Positions 1 through 8,873 of a stretch of DNA of 64,000 bases are shown here, piece after piece. A program made the translations under genes and the position numbers. The DNA is from Burkholderia sp. OK233. Its GTDB lineage: Bacteria > Pseudomonadota > Gammaproteobacteria > Burkholderiales > Burkholderiaceae. The notes below the pieces were generated by a model. That model saw nothing but the letters and a program-made list of their open reading frames with translations, had not been told where the DNA came from and ran no database searches. Numbering within the stretch: position 1 is the first letter of the stretch; every line of letters starts with the position of its first letter. Location: NCBI RefSeq assembly GCF_900230185.1, contig NZ_OCSR01000001.1:2046001-2110000 (forward strand), read 5' to 3'.

Positions 1-95
1 GGCGGCCCGTCATTCGTGGTGGGCGTCAGCGCACATCCCGCAAGCATGAGACTCGCTATCGAACCGCAAACCGCCAATCGTACTGAACTCAGCAT
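1..95 (-). CDS. Lipoprotein precursor, 5' end only (partial)
   Basis: The minus strand opens with an ATG at 93-95, six bases after an AGGA ribosome-binding site. The first residues form a lipoprotein signal: a short basic n-region, a hydrophobic stretch and the lipobox LMLAGC at about residues 16-21, followed by ALTPTTND. The gene runs off the window edge after about 31 codons, so the mature protein is unseen and its function cannot be named. It is divergent from ugpB, with the heptanucleotide repeat in the shared intergenic region. Lipidation at the Cys is inferred from the lipobox. Confidence 0.65.
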   Translation of the reverse strand, partial: MLSSVRLAVCGSIASLMLAGCALTPTTNDGP

Positions 96-146
96 CTGGA
101 ATCCTGATTAATAAGCACGCTGATCAAATACGCATGATCTCGCAAA

Positions 147-251
147 GCGCCTTGCGCCTTGCGCCTTGCGCCTTGCGCCTTGCTCCTTGCTCCTTGCTCC
201 TTGCTCCTTGCTCCTTGCTCCTTGCTCCTTGCTCCTTGCTCCTTGCTCCTT
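147..251 (+). repeat. Heptanucleotide tandem repeat, 15 units
   Basis: Fifteen uninterrupted 7-base units: five GCGCCTT (147-181), then ten GCTCCTT (182-251). The single-base switch between the two blocks suggests the block of ten grew by slippage. The repeat lies in the 381-base region between the divergent lipoprotein gene (start at 95) and ugpB (start at 477). Because the unit is 7 bases, gain or loss of a unit changes spacing by non-multiples of three. Open frames across it encode only CSLLLAP-type repeats and are not genes. I see no other strong feature in 252-476 apart from the ugpB ribosome-binding site. Confidence 0.95.
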
Positions 252-476
252 GCCATCATGCCCGTGGGCTGGCAGCCTGCGTCGGGTCGTGACGTCGCAC
301 GTACCCGCCCTTCCAGACGCCCATTGTTTCCGTTCGGTGACAGCCGGTGTTAAATTGCGGCATCTGGTGCCCGTCAACAGCGGACTGCCGTTCGGCAACT
401 GACGCCAGAATGTCATCGAACACAAATAGAATCGCGCGATTCCCATCTGCGCCCATTCCGACTAGGAGATCAATCG

Positions 477-1802
477 ATGCGTTGCAAGCCGTTATTCCGT
501 TCGCTTTCCGTTGCCGCCGTGCTGAGCCTCGGCATTAGCCAGGCAGCCCATGCCGCCACTGAAATCCAATTCTGGCACGCCATGGAAGCCGCCCTCGGTG
601 AGCGTCTGAACGACATCGCCAACGCGTTCAACGCGTCGCAAAGCGACTACAAGATCGTGCCGGTGTTCAAGGGCAGCTACGACCAGACCCTCGCCGCGGG
701 CATCGCGGCTTATCGCAGCGGCAACGCACCGGCCATTCTGCAGGTCTATGAAGTCGGCACCGCGACAATGATGCAGGCGAAGAAAGCCGTGATCCCGGTC
801 TCGGAAGTGTTCAAGCAAGCCGGCGTACCGCTCGACGAAAAGGCCTTCGTGCCGACCATCGCCAGCTATTACAGCGACGCCAAAACCGGCGAGCTGATCT
901 CGATGCCGTTCAACAGCTCGACGCCGGTGTTGTACTACAACAAGGACGCGTTCAAGAAAGCCGGGCTCGATCCGAATCAGCCGCCGAAAACCTGGGCCGA
1001 ATTGCAGGTGGACTCGCAAAAGCTGAAGGCGTCGGGCATGGCATGCGGCTATTCGTCGGGCTGGCAGAGCTGGATTCAGCTCGAAAACTATAGCGCCTGG
1101 CATGGCGCGCCGTTCGCTTCCAAGAACAACGGTTTCGACGGTGCCGACGCGCAGCTCGAATTCAACAAGCCGCTGCAAGTCGCGCACATCCAGTTCCTGC
1201 AGAACATGCAGAAGGAAGGCACCTTCACGTACGTTGGCCGCAAAGACGAACCGATATCGAAGTTCTATAGCGGCGACTGCGGGATCATTACGAACTCGTC
1301 GGGCTCGCTTGCCACGATCAAGAAGTACGCGAAGTTCAATTTTGGCACCGGCATGCTGCCGTACGACGCCAGCGTGAAGGGCGCGCCGCAGAACGCGATC
1401 ATCGGCGGGGCGAGCCTGTGGGTGCTGTCGGGTAAGGATCCGGCGGTGTACAAGGGCGTGGCGAAATTCATGTCTTATCTGTCGTCGGCGCCAGTTGCCG
1501 CGAAGTGGCACCAGGACACCGGCTATCTGCCGGTCACGACCGCCGCCTATCAGTTGACCCAGCAGCAAGGCTTCTACGAGAAGAATCCGGGCAGCGATAC
1601 CGCGATCAAGCAGATGCTTAACAAGCCGCCTCTGCCGTACACGAAGGGCTTGCGTCTGGGCAACATGCCGCAGATCCGCACCGTGATCGACGAAGAACTC
1701 GAACAGGTGTGGGCGGACAAGAAGACGCCGCAACAAGCACTCGATTCGTCGGTGTCGCGTGGCGACGAGTTGCTGCGCCGATTCGAGAAAGCCGGTAACT
1801 AA
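477..1802 (+). CDS. ugpB: sn-glycerol-3-phosphate ABC transporter, periplasmic binding protein
   Basis: 441-residue family 1 solute-binding protein of the UgpB type. An AGGAGA site lies about 8 bases before the ATG. Residues 1-27 are a Sec signal peptide ending AHA, and the mature protein starts [12 protein letters not shown], a typical UgpB opening. It would capture glycerol-3-phosphate (or glycerophosphodiesters) in the periplasm and deliver it to UgpAE. The following ugpA, ugpE and ugpC in the same direction support the call. Length matches the family. A stem-loop directly after the stop may protect this mRNA segment. Substrate is assigned from family and operon, not shown directly. Confidence 0.92.
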   Translation: MRCKPLFRSLSVAAVLSLGISQAAHAATEIQFWHAMEAALGERLNDIANAFNASQSDYKIVPVFKGSYDQTLAAGIAAYRSGNAPAILQVYEVGTATMMQAKKAVIPVSEVFKQAGVPLDEKAFVPTIASYYSDAKTGELISMPFNSSTPVLYYNKDAFKKAGLDPNQPPKTWAELQVDSQKLKASGMACGYSSGWQSWIQLENYSAWHGAPFASKNNGFDGADAQLEFNKPLQVAHIQFLQNMQKEGTFTYVGRKDEPISKFYSGDCGIITNSSGSLATIKKYAKFNFGTGMLPYDASVKGAPQNAIIGGASLWVLSGKDPAVYKGVAKFMSYLSSAPVAAKWHQDTGYLPVTTAAYQLTQQQGFYEKNPGSDTAIKQMLNKPPLPYTKGLRLGNMPQIRTVIDEELEQVWADKKTPQQALDSSVSRGDELLRRFEKAGN

Positions 1803-1815
1803 GCACCAGCCGGCA

Positions 1816-1843
1816 AGGTTTCGGTGCGCCCGCACCGAAACCT
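1816..1843 (+). other. Intercistronic stem-loop between ugpB and ugpA
   Basis: A near-perfect inverted repeat with 12-13 base pairs (AGGTTTCGGTGCG and its complement) around a 2-4 base loop. There is no T-run after it, so it does not look like a full terminator. Similar hairpins after binding-protein genes in other ABC operons protect the upstream mRNA end and lower expression of the permease genes; that role here is inferred. Confidence 0.7.
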
Positions 1844-1872
1844 GTTGTTGCAGCAGAACCTAGGAAACTTCG

Positions 1873-2757
1873 ATGGAAAAGCGCTCCAGCTTCGGCACCA
1901 GCGTGCTGCCCTACCTGCTCGTCGCGCCGCAACTCCTGATCACGCTGCTGTTCTTTCTGTGGCCGGCAGGCGAGGCGCTGTGGCAGTCCACGCAGAGTCA
2001 GGACGCGTTCGGCACGTCGAGCGAGTTTGTCGGGCTCGCCAATTTCAAGCAGTTGTTCGCCGATCCGCTTTACCTGTCGTCGTTCAATACGACGCTGATT
2101 TTCTGTGCGCTCGTCACCGTGTTCGGATTGGTGATTTCGCTGTTGCTGGCGGTCTGCGCGGATCGCGTGACGCGCGGTGCGAAGGCCTATCAGACGCTGC
2201 TGATCTGGCCGTATGCGGTCGCGCCCGCGATCGCCGCCGTGTTGTGGTCGTTCCTGTTCAATCCGAGCATCGGCCTCGTCACCTATACGCTCGCCAAGTA
2301 CGGGATCGTGTGGAATCACGCGTTGAATGCGGGCCAGGCGATGTTTCTGGTGGTGCTGGCTTCGGTGTGGAAACAGGTCAGCTATAACTTTCTGTTCTTT
2401 TATGCCGGCTTGCAGGCGATTCCGCGTTCGCTGATCGAAGCGGCGGCCATCGACGGCGCCGGTCCGGTAAGGCGCTTCTTCGGCATCGCCCTGCCGCTGC
2501 TTTCGCCGACCAGCTTCTTCCTGCTGGTGATCAATATCACCTACGCGTTCTTCGACACCTTCCCGGTGATCGACGCCGCCACCGGCGGCGGCCCGGCGCA
2601 ATCCACCCGAACGCTGATCTACAAGATTTTCGCTGAAGGCTTTCAGGGGCTGGACATCGGCAGCTCGGGCGCGCAGTCCGTCATCCTGATGGTGATCGTC
2701 GTCGCGTTGACGGTCGTGCAATTCCGCTTCATCGAACGCAGGGTTCAATACTCATGA
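1873..2757 (+). CDS. ugpA: sn-glycerol-3-phosphate ABC transporter permease UgpA
   Basis: 294-residue inner-membrane permease with six predicted membrane segments. The EAA cytoplasmic loop, which contacts the ATPase, is visible as [20 protein letters not shown] near residues 190-209. An AGGAAA site precedes the ATG by about 6 bases. It pairs with UgpE to form the membrane channel of the importer. The last four bases (ATGA) overlap the ugpE start, which points to translational coupling. Length and order (B-A-E-C) match known ugp operons. Confidence 0.93.
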   Translation: MEKRSSFGTSVLPYLLVAPQLLITLLFFLWPAGEALWQSTQSQDAFGTSSEFVGLANFKQLFADPLYLSSFNTTLIFCALVTVFGLVISLLLAVCADRVTRGAKAYQTLLIWPYAVAPAIAAVLWSFLFNPSIGLVTYTLAKYGIVWNHALNAGQAMFLVVLASVWKQVSYNFLFFYAGLQAIPRSLIEAAAIDGAGPVRRFFGIALPLLSPTSFFLLVINITYAFFDTFPVIDAATGGGPAQSTRTLIYKIFAEGFQGLDIGSSGAQSVILMVIVVALTVVQFRFIERRVQYS

Positions 2758-3599
2758 TCGAGAACCGCCGCGGTTTCGACCTTTTCTGCCATGCGGTGCT
2801 GATTCTCGGCGTCGTGCTGGTGGTGTTTCCGGTGTACGTCGCGTTTTGCGCGGCGACGATGAGCGAGCACGAGGTGTTCAGCGTGCCGTTGTCGCTCGTG
2901 CCGAGTACGCATCTGTTCGAGAACATCGCGGCTGTCTGGTCGCATGGCAGCGGCAATGCGGCGGCGCCATTCGGCCGCATGCTGTTCAACAGCCTCGTGA
3001 TGGCGCTGGTGATTTCGATCGGCAAGATCGCCATCTCGATGATCTCCGCGTATGCGATCGTGTTTTTCCGCTTTCCATTTCGCAATCTGTCGTTCTGGCT
3101 GATCTTCATCACGCTGATGCTGCCGGTCGAAGTGCGGATCTTTCCGACCGTGCAGGTTGTGTCGTCGATGCATATGAGCAATACGTACAGCGGCCTGACC
3201 TTGCCGTTGATCGCATCGGCCACCGCCACCTTCCTGTTCCGCCAGTTCTTCATGACGCTGCCCGATGAGCTGATGGAAGCGGCACGCATCGACGGTGCCG
3301 GGGCGATGCGTTTCTTCTGGGACGTGGTGTTGCCGTTGTCGAAGACGAACATGGCGGCGCTGTTCGTCATCACGTTTATCTACGGCTGGAATCAGTATCT
3401 ATGGCCGATCCTGATTACGAGCCAGCAATCGCTGACCACGGCCGTGGTCGGCATCAAAAGCATGATCGCGTCGGGCGACACCGCAACCGAATGGCATCTC
3501 GTGATGACCGCAACGCTGCTCGCGATGCTGCCGCCGCTCGCCGTCGTGCTGACGATGCAGCGCTGGTTCGTGCGCGGGTTGGTGGACTCGGAGAAGTAA
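2754..3599 (+). CDS. ugpE: sn-glycerol-3-phosphate ABC transporter permease UgpE
   Basis: 281-residue second permease subunit with about six membrane segments and the EAA loop ([20 protein letters not shown], around residues 176-195). The start codon overlaps the ugpA stop by four bases, as expected for subunits made in equal amounts. It forms the inner-membrane pore with UgpA and couples to the ATPase UgpC encoded about 100 bases downstream. Confidence 0.93.
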   Translation: MIENRRGFDLFCHAVLILGVVLVVFPVYVAFCAATMSEHEVFSVPLSLVPSTHLFENIAAVWSHGSGNAAAPFGRMLFNSLVMALVISIGKIAISMISAYAIVFFRFPFRNLSFWLIFITLMLPVEVRIFPTVQVVSSMHMSNTYSGLTLPLIASATATFLFRQFFMTLPDELMEAARIDGAGAMRFFWDVVLPLSKTNMAALFVITFIYGWNQYLWPILITSQQSLTTAVVGIKSMIASGDTATEWHLVMTATLLAMLPPLAVVLTMQRWFVRGLVDSEK

Positions 3600-3696
3600 C
3601 TCGCGCAGATTGGGCGAGCTTCGGCGTTGGACATGGAAAAAAGAACATCGCGCAATGCATGGCACGCGCGGCAAGCAACGAAAAGGCTAAAACAGC

Positions 3697-4785
3697 ATGG
3701 CTGCACTGACTCTGCAAGGCGTTAAAAAGACCTACGACGGCAAACAGTTCGTGTTGCACGGCATCGACGTCGACGTCTCGGACGGCGAGTTCGTCGTGAT
3801 GGTCGGCCCGTCCGGTTGCGGCAAATCGACCTTGCTGCGGATGGTGGCCGGCCTCGAAGGCATTTCCGACGGCACCGTCTCGATCTCCGGCAAAGTGGTC
3901 AATCGCCTGGAGCCGAAGGATCGCAACATCGCAATGGTGTTCCAGAACTACGCGCTGTATCCGCATATGAGCGTCGCCGAGAACATGGGCTACGCGCTGA
4001 AGATCGCGGGCGTCGACCGCGCGCAGATTGCGAAGCGGGTGGAAGCTGCGGCGCAGATTCTCGAGCTTGGACCGCTGCTCGCACGCAAACCGCGCGAGTT
4101 GTCCGGTGGGCAACGACAACGCGTCGCAATGGGCCGCGCGATCGTGCGCGAGCCGGCGGTGTTTCTGTTCGATGAACCCCTGTCCAATCTCGATGCACGC
4201 CTGCGCGTGCAGATGCGCCTCGAAATCCAGCGCCTGCATGCACGGCTTGCCACGACCAGCCTCTACGTCACCCACGATCAGATCGAAGCAATGACGCTGG
4301 CGCAACGCGTGATCGTGATGAACAAGGGCCACGCGGAGCAGATCGGCGCGCCGACCGAGGTCTACGAGCGGCCGGCGACGGTGTTCGTTGCGAGCTTCAT
4401 CGGCTCACCGGGGATGAATCTGCTGGAAGGCCGGGTGTCGGATGACGGTTCTATGTTCGAGGTCGCAGGCAACGGGCCAAAGTTGCCGCTCACAGGCGTG
4501 GCATCGATCGGCCGGGAAGTTGCCAAGGGCCGCGAATGGACCCTCGGCGTCCGCCCCGAGCACATGACGCCGGGTCAAGCGGACGCATCTCACGCCACGT
4601 TGACCGTCGATTCCTGCGAACTGCTCGGCGCGGACAACCTCGCGCACGGTCGCTGGGGCAAACACGACGTGACTGTGCGACTGCCGCATACGCATCGACC
4701 CGCCGCTGGCGAAGCGCTGCAAGTCTCGCTGCCCGCGCAGCATCTGCATTTCTTCGATCCGGCGAGTGGACGGCGCGCGAACTGA
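3697..4785 (+). CDS. ugpC: sn-glycerol-3-phosphate ABC transporter ATP-binding protein
   Basis: 362-residue ATPase of the MalK/UgpC class. Walker A (GPSGCGKST) is at 37-45, the signature LSGGQ at 135-139, Walker B ending FLFDE at 156-160, and the H-loop THDQ follows. The C-terminal third (from about residue 235) is the TOBE/OB regulatory domain usual for MalK-type proteins. An AAGG site precedes the ATG. It powers the UgpBAE importer. MalK-type ATPases can be shared between sugar importers, so the specificity rests on its operon partners. Confidence 0.94.
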   Translation: MAALTLQGVKKTYDGKQFVLHGIDVDVSDGEFVVMVGPSGCGKSTLLRMVAGLEGISDGTVSISGKVVNRLEPKDRNIAMVFQNYALYPHMSVAENMGYALKIAGVDRAQIAKRVEAAAQILELGPLLARKPRELSGGQRQRVAMGRAIVREPAVFLFDEPLSNLDARLRVQMRLEIQRLHARLATTSLYVTHDQIEAMTLAQRVIVMNKGHAEQIGAPTEVYERPATVFVASFIGSPGMNLLEGRVSDDGSMFEVAGNGPKLPLTGVASIGREVAKGREWTLGVRPEHMTPGQADASHATLTVDSCELLGADNLAHGRWGKHDVTVRLPHTHRPAAGEALQVSLPAQHLHFFDPASGRRAN

Positions 4786-5002
4786 CGTCACCAGGGGCGC
4801 CCTCTGCCGCCCCACCCCCGCCCCGAAGTACAATGCCATCTGCACAACCCGCCCGCGCGCGGGGCGTCGCGAAGTTCGACGCCGAGCTCGACGCCGCGCC
4901 GGCCGGCGCCGGGCGCACTGCCCGGCCAACACACCGATTACCCATCCACCCACGACCGCCCGCCCCCACGCGGCCGGCGTCGTCAACGTCTATTGCAAGC
5001 AA

Positions 5003-6667
5003 ATGGCCCAATACGTCTTCACCATGAACCGGGTCGGCAAAATCGTGCCGCCCAAGCGTCAAATCCTGAAAGACATCTCGCTGTCGTTCTTCCCCGGCGC
5101 GAAAATCGGCTTGCTCGGCCTGAACGGCTCGGGCAAGTCGACGCTGATCCGCATCATGGCCGGTGTGGACAAAGACATCGAAGGCGAAGCCACGCCGATG
5201 CCGAACCTGAACATCGGCTATCTGCCGCAGGAACCGCAGCTCGATCCGAACAAGACGGTGCGTGAAGCGGTCGAGGAAGGTCTCGGCGACGTCTTCGGCG
5301 CGCAAAAGAAACTCGACGAAATCTACGCGGCCTACGCGGAGCCGGACGCCGACTTCGACGCACTCGCCGCGGAGCAAGCCAAGTACGAAGCGATTCTCGC
5401 CACCACCGACGGCAGCGCCGAACAGCAGATCGAGATCGCCGCCGACGCGCTGCGTCTGCCGGCGTGGGACGCGAAGATCGAACATCTGTCGGGCGGTGAA
5501 AAGCGCCGCGTCGCGTTGTGCAAGCTGCTGCTCGAAAAGCCGGACATGCTGCTGCTCGACGAACCGACCAACCACCTGGACGCGGAATCGGTCGACTGGC
5601 TCGAACAGTTCCTCACACGCTTCCCGGGCACGGTCGTCGCCGTCACCCACGATCGCTACTTCCTCGATAACGCCGCCGAGTGGATTCTCGAACTCGACCG
5701 CGGCCACGGCATTCCCTGGAAGGGCAACTACAGCAGCTGGCTCGACCAGAAGGAAGAGCGCCTGAAGCAGGAAGAGTCGTCGGAATCGGCGCGTCAGAAG
5801 GCGATCAAGAAGGAACTGGAGTGGGTGCGCCAGAACCCGAAGGGCCGTCAGGCGAAGTCGAAGGCGCGTATCGCCCGCTTCGAGGAATTGAACAGCCAGG
5901 ACTACCAGAAGCGCAACGAAACCTCGGAAATCTTCATCCCGGTCGGCGACCGCCTGGGTAATGAAGTCATCGAGTTCAAGAACGTCAGCAAGTCGTACGG
6001 CGACCGTTTGCTGCTCGACGACGTCAGCTTCAAGGTTCCGGCGGGCGCGATCGTCGGCATCATCGGGCCGAACGGCGCGGGTAAGTCGACGCTGTTCCGC
6101 ATGCTGACCGGCCGTGAGCAGCCGGATTCGGGCGAGATCGTGCAAGGCCCGACGGTCAAGCTCGCATACGTGGATCAGAGCCGCGATGCGCTCAATGGCT
6201 CGAAGACCGTATTCGAAGAAATCTCCGGCGGTGCGGACGTGCTGACGGTCGGCAAGTACGAAACGCCTTCGCGTGCGTACATCGGCCGCTTCAACTTCAA
6301 GGGCGGCGATCAGCAGAAGACCGTTGGCAATCTGTCGGGTGGTGAGCGCGGCCGGCTGCACCTGGCGAAAACGCTGATCGCGGGTGGCAACGTGCTGCTG
6401 CTGGACGAACCGTCGAACGACCTGGACGTCGAAACGCTGCGCGCGCTCGAAGATGCACTGCTCGAATTCGCCGGTTCCGTCATGGTGATCTCGCACGATC
6501 GCTGGTTCCTCGACCGTATCGCGACGCACATCCTGGCGTTCGAAGGCGATTCGCAAATCACGTTCTTCGACGGCAACTACCAGGAATACGAAGCGGACAA
6601 GCGTGCACGCCTCGGTGAAGAAGCTGCACGTCCGAAGCGTCTGCGTTACAAGCCGATCGCGCGATAA
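5003..6667 (+). CDS. ettA: Energy-dependent translational throttle protein EttA (ABC-F)
   Basis: 554-residue soluble ABC-F protein with two ATPase domains and no membrane segments. The first Walker A (GLNGSGKST) is at about 39-47 and the second is GPNGAGKST near residue 355; both halves carry LSGGE signatures and DEPTNHLD / DEPSNDLD Walker B motifs. EttA binds the ribosomal E site and gates entry into elongation according to ADP/ATP ratio. I chose the ATG at 5003 because the protein then starts MAQYVFTMNRVGK, the standard EttA N-terminus; the frame is open further upstream but that part is low-complexity. The 217-base region before it holds nothing recognisable. Confidence 0.95.
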   Translation: MAQYVFTMNRVGKIVPPKRQILKDISLSFFPGAKIGLLGLNGSGKSTLIRIMAGVDKDIEGEATPMPNLNIGYLPQEPQLDPNKTVREAVEEGLGDVFGAQKKLDEIYAAYAEPDADFDALAAEQAKYEAILATTDGSAEQQIEIAADALRLPAWDAKIEHLSGGEKRRVALCKLLLEKPDMLLLDEPTNHLDAESVDWLEQFLTRFPGTVVAVTHDRYFLDNAAEWILELDRGHGIPWKGNYSSWLDQKEERLKQEESSESARQKAIKKELEWVRQNPKGRQAKSKARIARFEELNSQDYQKRNETSEIFIPVGDRLGNEVIEFKNVSKSYGDRLLLDDVSFKVPAGAIVGIIGPNGAGKSTLFRMLTGREQPDSGEIVQGPTVKLAYVDQSRDALNGSKTVFEEISGGADVLTVGKYETPSRAYIGRFNFKGGDQQKTVGNLSGGERGRLHLAKTLIAGGNVLLLDEPSNDLDVETLRALEDALLEFAGSVMVISHDRWFLDRIATHILAFEGDSQITFFDGNYQEYEADKRARLGEEAARPKRLRYKPIAR

Positions 6668-6680
6668 ATCGCTAGCCTGG

Positions 6681-6729
6681 CGGCCCGCTCGTTGGCTGAC
6701 GAGCGGGCCGTTTGGCTGGTCGGTTTTTT
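6681..6729 (+). terminator. Probable terminator after ettA
   Basis: A 12-base-pair GC-rich stem (CGGCCCGCTCGT and its complement, 6-base loop, 6681-6710), then T-rich sequence with six T at 6724-6729. The T-run is 13 bases from the stem, so efficiency is uncertain. The rest of the intergenic stretch up to 6999 shows no gene or clear regulatory site beyond a GAGGAGG ribosome-binding site at 6988-6994. Confidence 0.55.
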
Positions 6730-6999
6730 GCTGACGCTTTGTGGACCGCTGTGCTGGCCGCCCGGTCGGCGCGTTTTACCGGCCGTTTGCCCGTTCATTT
6801 TGCTCGCCTTTGCGCGCCGGAATTGCCGTGCGTTTGCCGGATAGGCGGTAGGGCACACGCTTTGCGTGCCACGGCGTGATGCACGTCGTCGCGGCGGGAT
6901 GCAGGAACTCCGCCGTATCAAATAATTGTGTGTCCAACGGGCGCACACACCGGCCGATCACACCCACACCGCGCCCAGCGCGGCGACGAGGAGGCAAGC

Positions 7000-8124
7000 A
7001 TGGCGATGTCGAAGGGCAAGCGCTGGGCCATTGCCGCAGGTGGCGTGCTACTGGTGCTGATTGTCGTCGCGGTCGGTGCGCTGCAGTTCGCGCAGCGCGA
7101 AGTCAAAGAACGCGTCATTGCGACGCTCGGGCCATTAGGCAGCGCCGAAAGCATCCGGGTCGGCCTCACTTCAGTCCACCTCACCAACGTTCTGCTCAAG
7201 GCGCCGCCTGGCTGGCCCGCCGGCGATCCGCTGCGCGCCGACGAAATCACCATCACGCCCGATATCCGCGATCTGCTCGCGCGGCGCATGCATATCCGCA
7301 GCGTGGTAGTGCGCGGCTTCGACATCGCCGTGCTGCGAACAAAAGACGGTGCGATCCGCCTGATGCCGAATCTGCGACAAACGATCAACGGCTCCACCGA
7401 CGACGAAGCCAGCAGCGCGGCAATCCCCAGCTCCCGCGAAAAGCTGGTCGATCACATTAGCTTCGAGCAAGGCAACTTTCATTTCTACGACATGACCGTC
7501 GGCCCACCGGCATTCAAAGTGACGGTCAGCAACGCCAACGCAACTGTCGATCACCTGCATCTGCCCGCGCTCACCGAACCGACCAACGTCAGCGTCACCG
7601 GCTCGATCAAAGGTCCGATGCATACTGGCACCGTTTCGTTCGGCGGATGGATCAAGGTTGCCAGCAAGGATTCGCAGACGACCAGCACACTACGCGGTGT
7701 CGATGTCGTGATGCTGGATCCGTACCTGCTCAAAAAGGCCGGAGCGAAGGCGCAGGTGACGGGCGGCACGGTCGACCTGACGGTTGAATCGACGGTGCGC
7801 AACTATCAATTGCACGCGCCCGGAACGTTGACGGTCCACCAGCTGCAACTCGCCGACAGTGACAACCCGCTCGACACCTTCATGTCGATTCCGACTAAAG
7901 CCGCCATCGCCGCGCTCAAGACCCACAACGGCGACATCTCGCTACATTTCGTACTGGATGGGAATTTGCGCGACCCGAAGTTTTCGGTGCAGGAAAGTCT
8001 GATGACGCGCCTTGCCGCCGGTTTTGCGAAAGCGATGGGGGTGAGCGTCGAAGGTGTGGCGAAAGGCGCCGGGGAGACAGTGAAAGGATTGGGCAACGCG
8101 TTGAAGAATCTACTCGGTCAGTAG
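7000..8124 (+). CDS. AsmA-like DUF748 domain protein, membrane-anchored
   Basis: 374 residues. Residues 8-30 form one membrane anchor; the rest is periplasmic and beta-rich, with the DUF748/AsmA-like pattern (a line such as SVHLTNVLLKAPPGWPAGD followed by repeated short strand segments, and a substrate-like 'V-T-G-S-I-K-G' region). AsmA-like proteins are linked to lipid transport or outer-membrane homeostasis; no specific role can be given here. The ATG at 7000 is preferred over an upstream in-frame start at 6928 because it follows a strong GAGGAGG site and begins the anchor. It stands alone, with a HAD hydrolase gene converging on it. Confidence 0.75.
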   Translation: MAMSKGKRWAIAAGGVLLVLIVVAVGALQFAQREVKERVIATLGPLGSAESIRVGLTSVHLTNVLLKAPPGWPAGDPLRADEITITPDIRDLLARRMHIRSVVVRGFDIAVLRTKDGAIRLMPNLRQTINGSTDDEASSAAIPSSREKLVDHISFEQGNFHFYDMTVGPPAFKVTVSNANATVDHLHLPALTEPTNVSVTGSIKGPMHTGTVSFGGWIKVASKDSQTTSTLRGVDVVMLDPYLLKKAGAKAQVTGGTVDLTVESTVRNYQLHAPGTLTVHQLQLADSDNPLDTFMSIPTKAAIAALKTHNGDISLHFVLDGNLRDPKFSVQESLMTRLAAGFAKAMGVSVEGVAKGAGETVKGLGNALKNLLGQ

Positions 8125-8216
8125 GCGGACTTGGGCCGACGCAGGCGGCGCCATTAAAGCGAAGACGCACCACGTCGCCGCTTTAACCAGCACCGCCGGA
8201 ACGCGGCATCTCGCGC

Positions 8217-8840
8217 TTAGACCGGCAAGCCCAATTCGCGCAGGCTTGCTTCCGTTTTCGTGGCGCTCGTGTGATGCACGCCGTGCCAGCCGAGTGCCGT
8301 CGCGGCCTCGGCGTTTTTCAGATTGTCGTCAATGAAGACGAGCTCGCCCGGCTGGATGCCCGGCAGTTGCGCTTCGATCCGCTGACGCATTTCCGCAAAG
8401 ATCGCCGGATCGGGCTTCACCAGCTTCACCCGCCCCGACACGACGATGTCGCGGAAGCGCCGCAGCACGGGGAAATGCTCCCACGCATACGGAAACGTCT
8501 CCGCCGACCAGTTCGTCAGCCCGAAGAGCGGCACATCGGCCGCTTCGAGCTTTTCCATGAGCGCCACGCCCTCTTCCAGCACGCCGGGCACCATCTCGTG
8601 CCAGCGCTCGTAGAACGCGCGGATCAGTGGCGCGTGATCGGGAAACTTCGCGATCAGCTCGTTGGTCCCCTCGACGATCGGCTGGCCGCCGTCCTGACGG
8701 ATCACCCATTCCATCGAACAAACGTGCGTCAAAAACCAGCGGCGCTCCGTTTCGTCAGGAATCAACTGGCGATACAGATACTCAGGGCTCCAGTCGATCA
8801 GCACGCCGCCGAAATCGAACACGACTGCCTTGATGACCAT
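8217..8840 (-). CDS. HAD-IA family hydrolase (YihX-like)
   Basis: 207 residues. Motif I is VFDFGGVLIDW near residues 8-18, with the nucleophile Asp9; the usual second Asp is Gly, as in the YihX-like and haloacid-dehalogenase-like branch. Motif II is LTNWS near residue 106, the motif III Lys lies in VKLVKPDP, and motif IV is FIDDN near residue 170. Family members hydrolyse small phosphate esters, or carbon-halogen bonds in some branches; the substrate is unknown. A GGAG site lies upstream of the ATG. It is 33 bases downstream of the aminopeptidase gene on the same strand, so the two are probably co-transcribed. Confidence 0.85.
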   Translation of the reverse strand: MVIKAVVFDFGGVLIDWSPEYLYRQLIPDETERRWFLTHVCSMEWVIRQDGGQPIVEGTNELIAKFPDHAPLIRAFYERWHEMVPGVLEEGVALMEKLEAADVPLFGLTNWSAETFPYAWEHFPVLRRFRDIVVSGRVKLVKPDPAIFAEMRQRIEAQLPGIQPGELVFIDDNLKNAEAATALGWHGVHHTSATKTEASLRELGLPV

Positions 8841-8873
8841 GCACGCTCCGTCAGTAAGGTCGTGGCGATGAGA

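Noticed and set aside
159..402. Open frames through the heptad repeat encoding CSLLLAP repeats
   Set aside because: They exist because the 7-base unit has no stop codon in any frame; no ribosome-binding site or family match.
4490..6556. 688-codon open frame on the minus strand opposite ettA
   Set aside because: It mirrors a well-supported ettA gene; long antisense frames are common in GC-rich DNA. Its translation is Arg- and Gln-rich with no family features.
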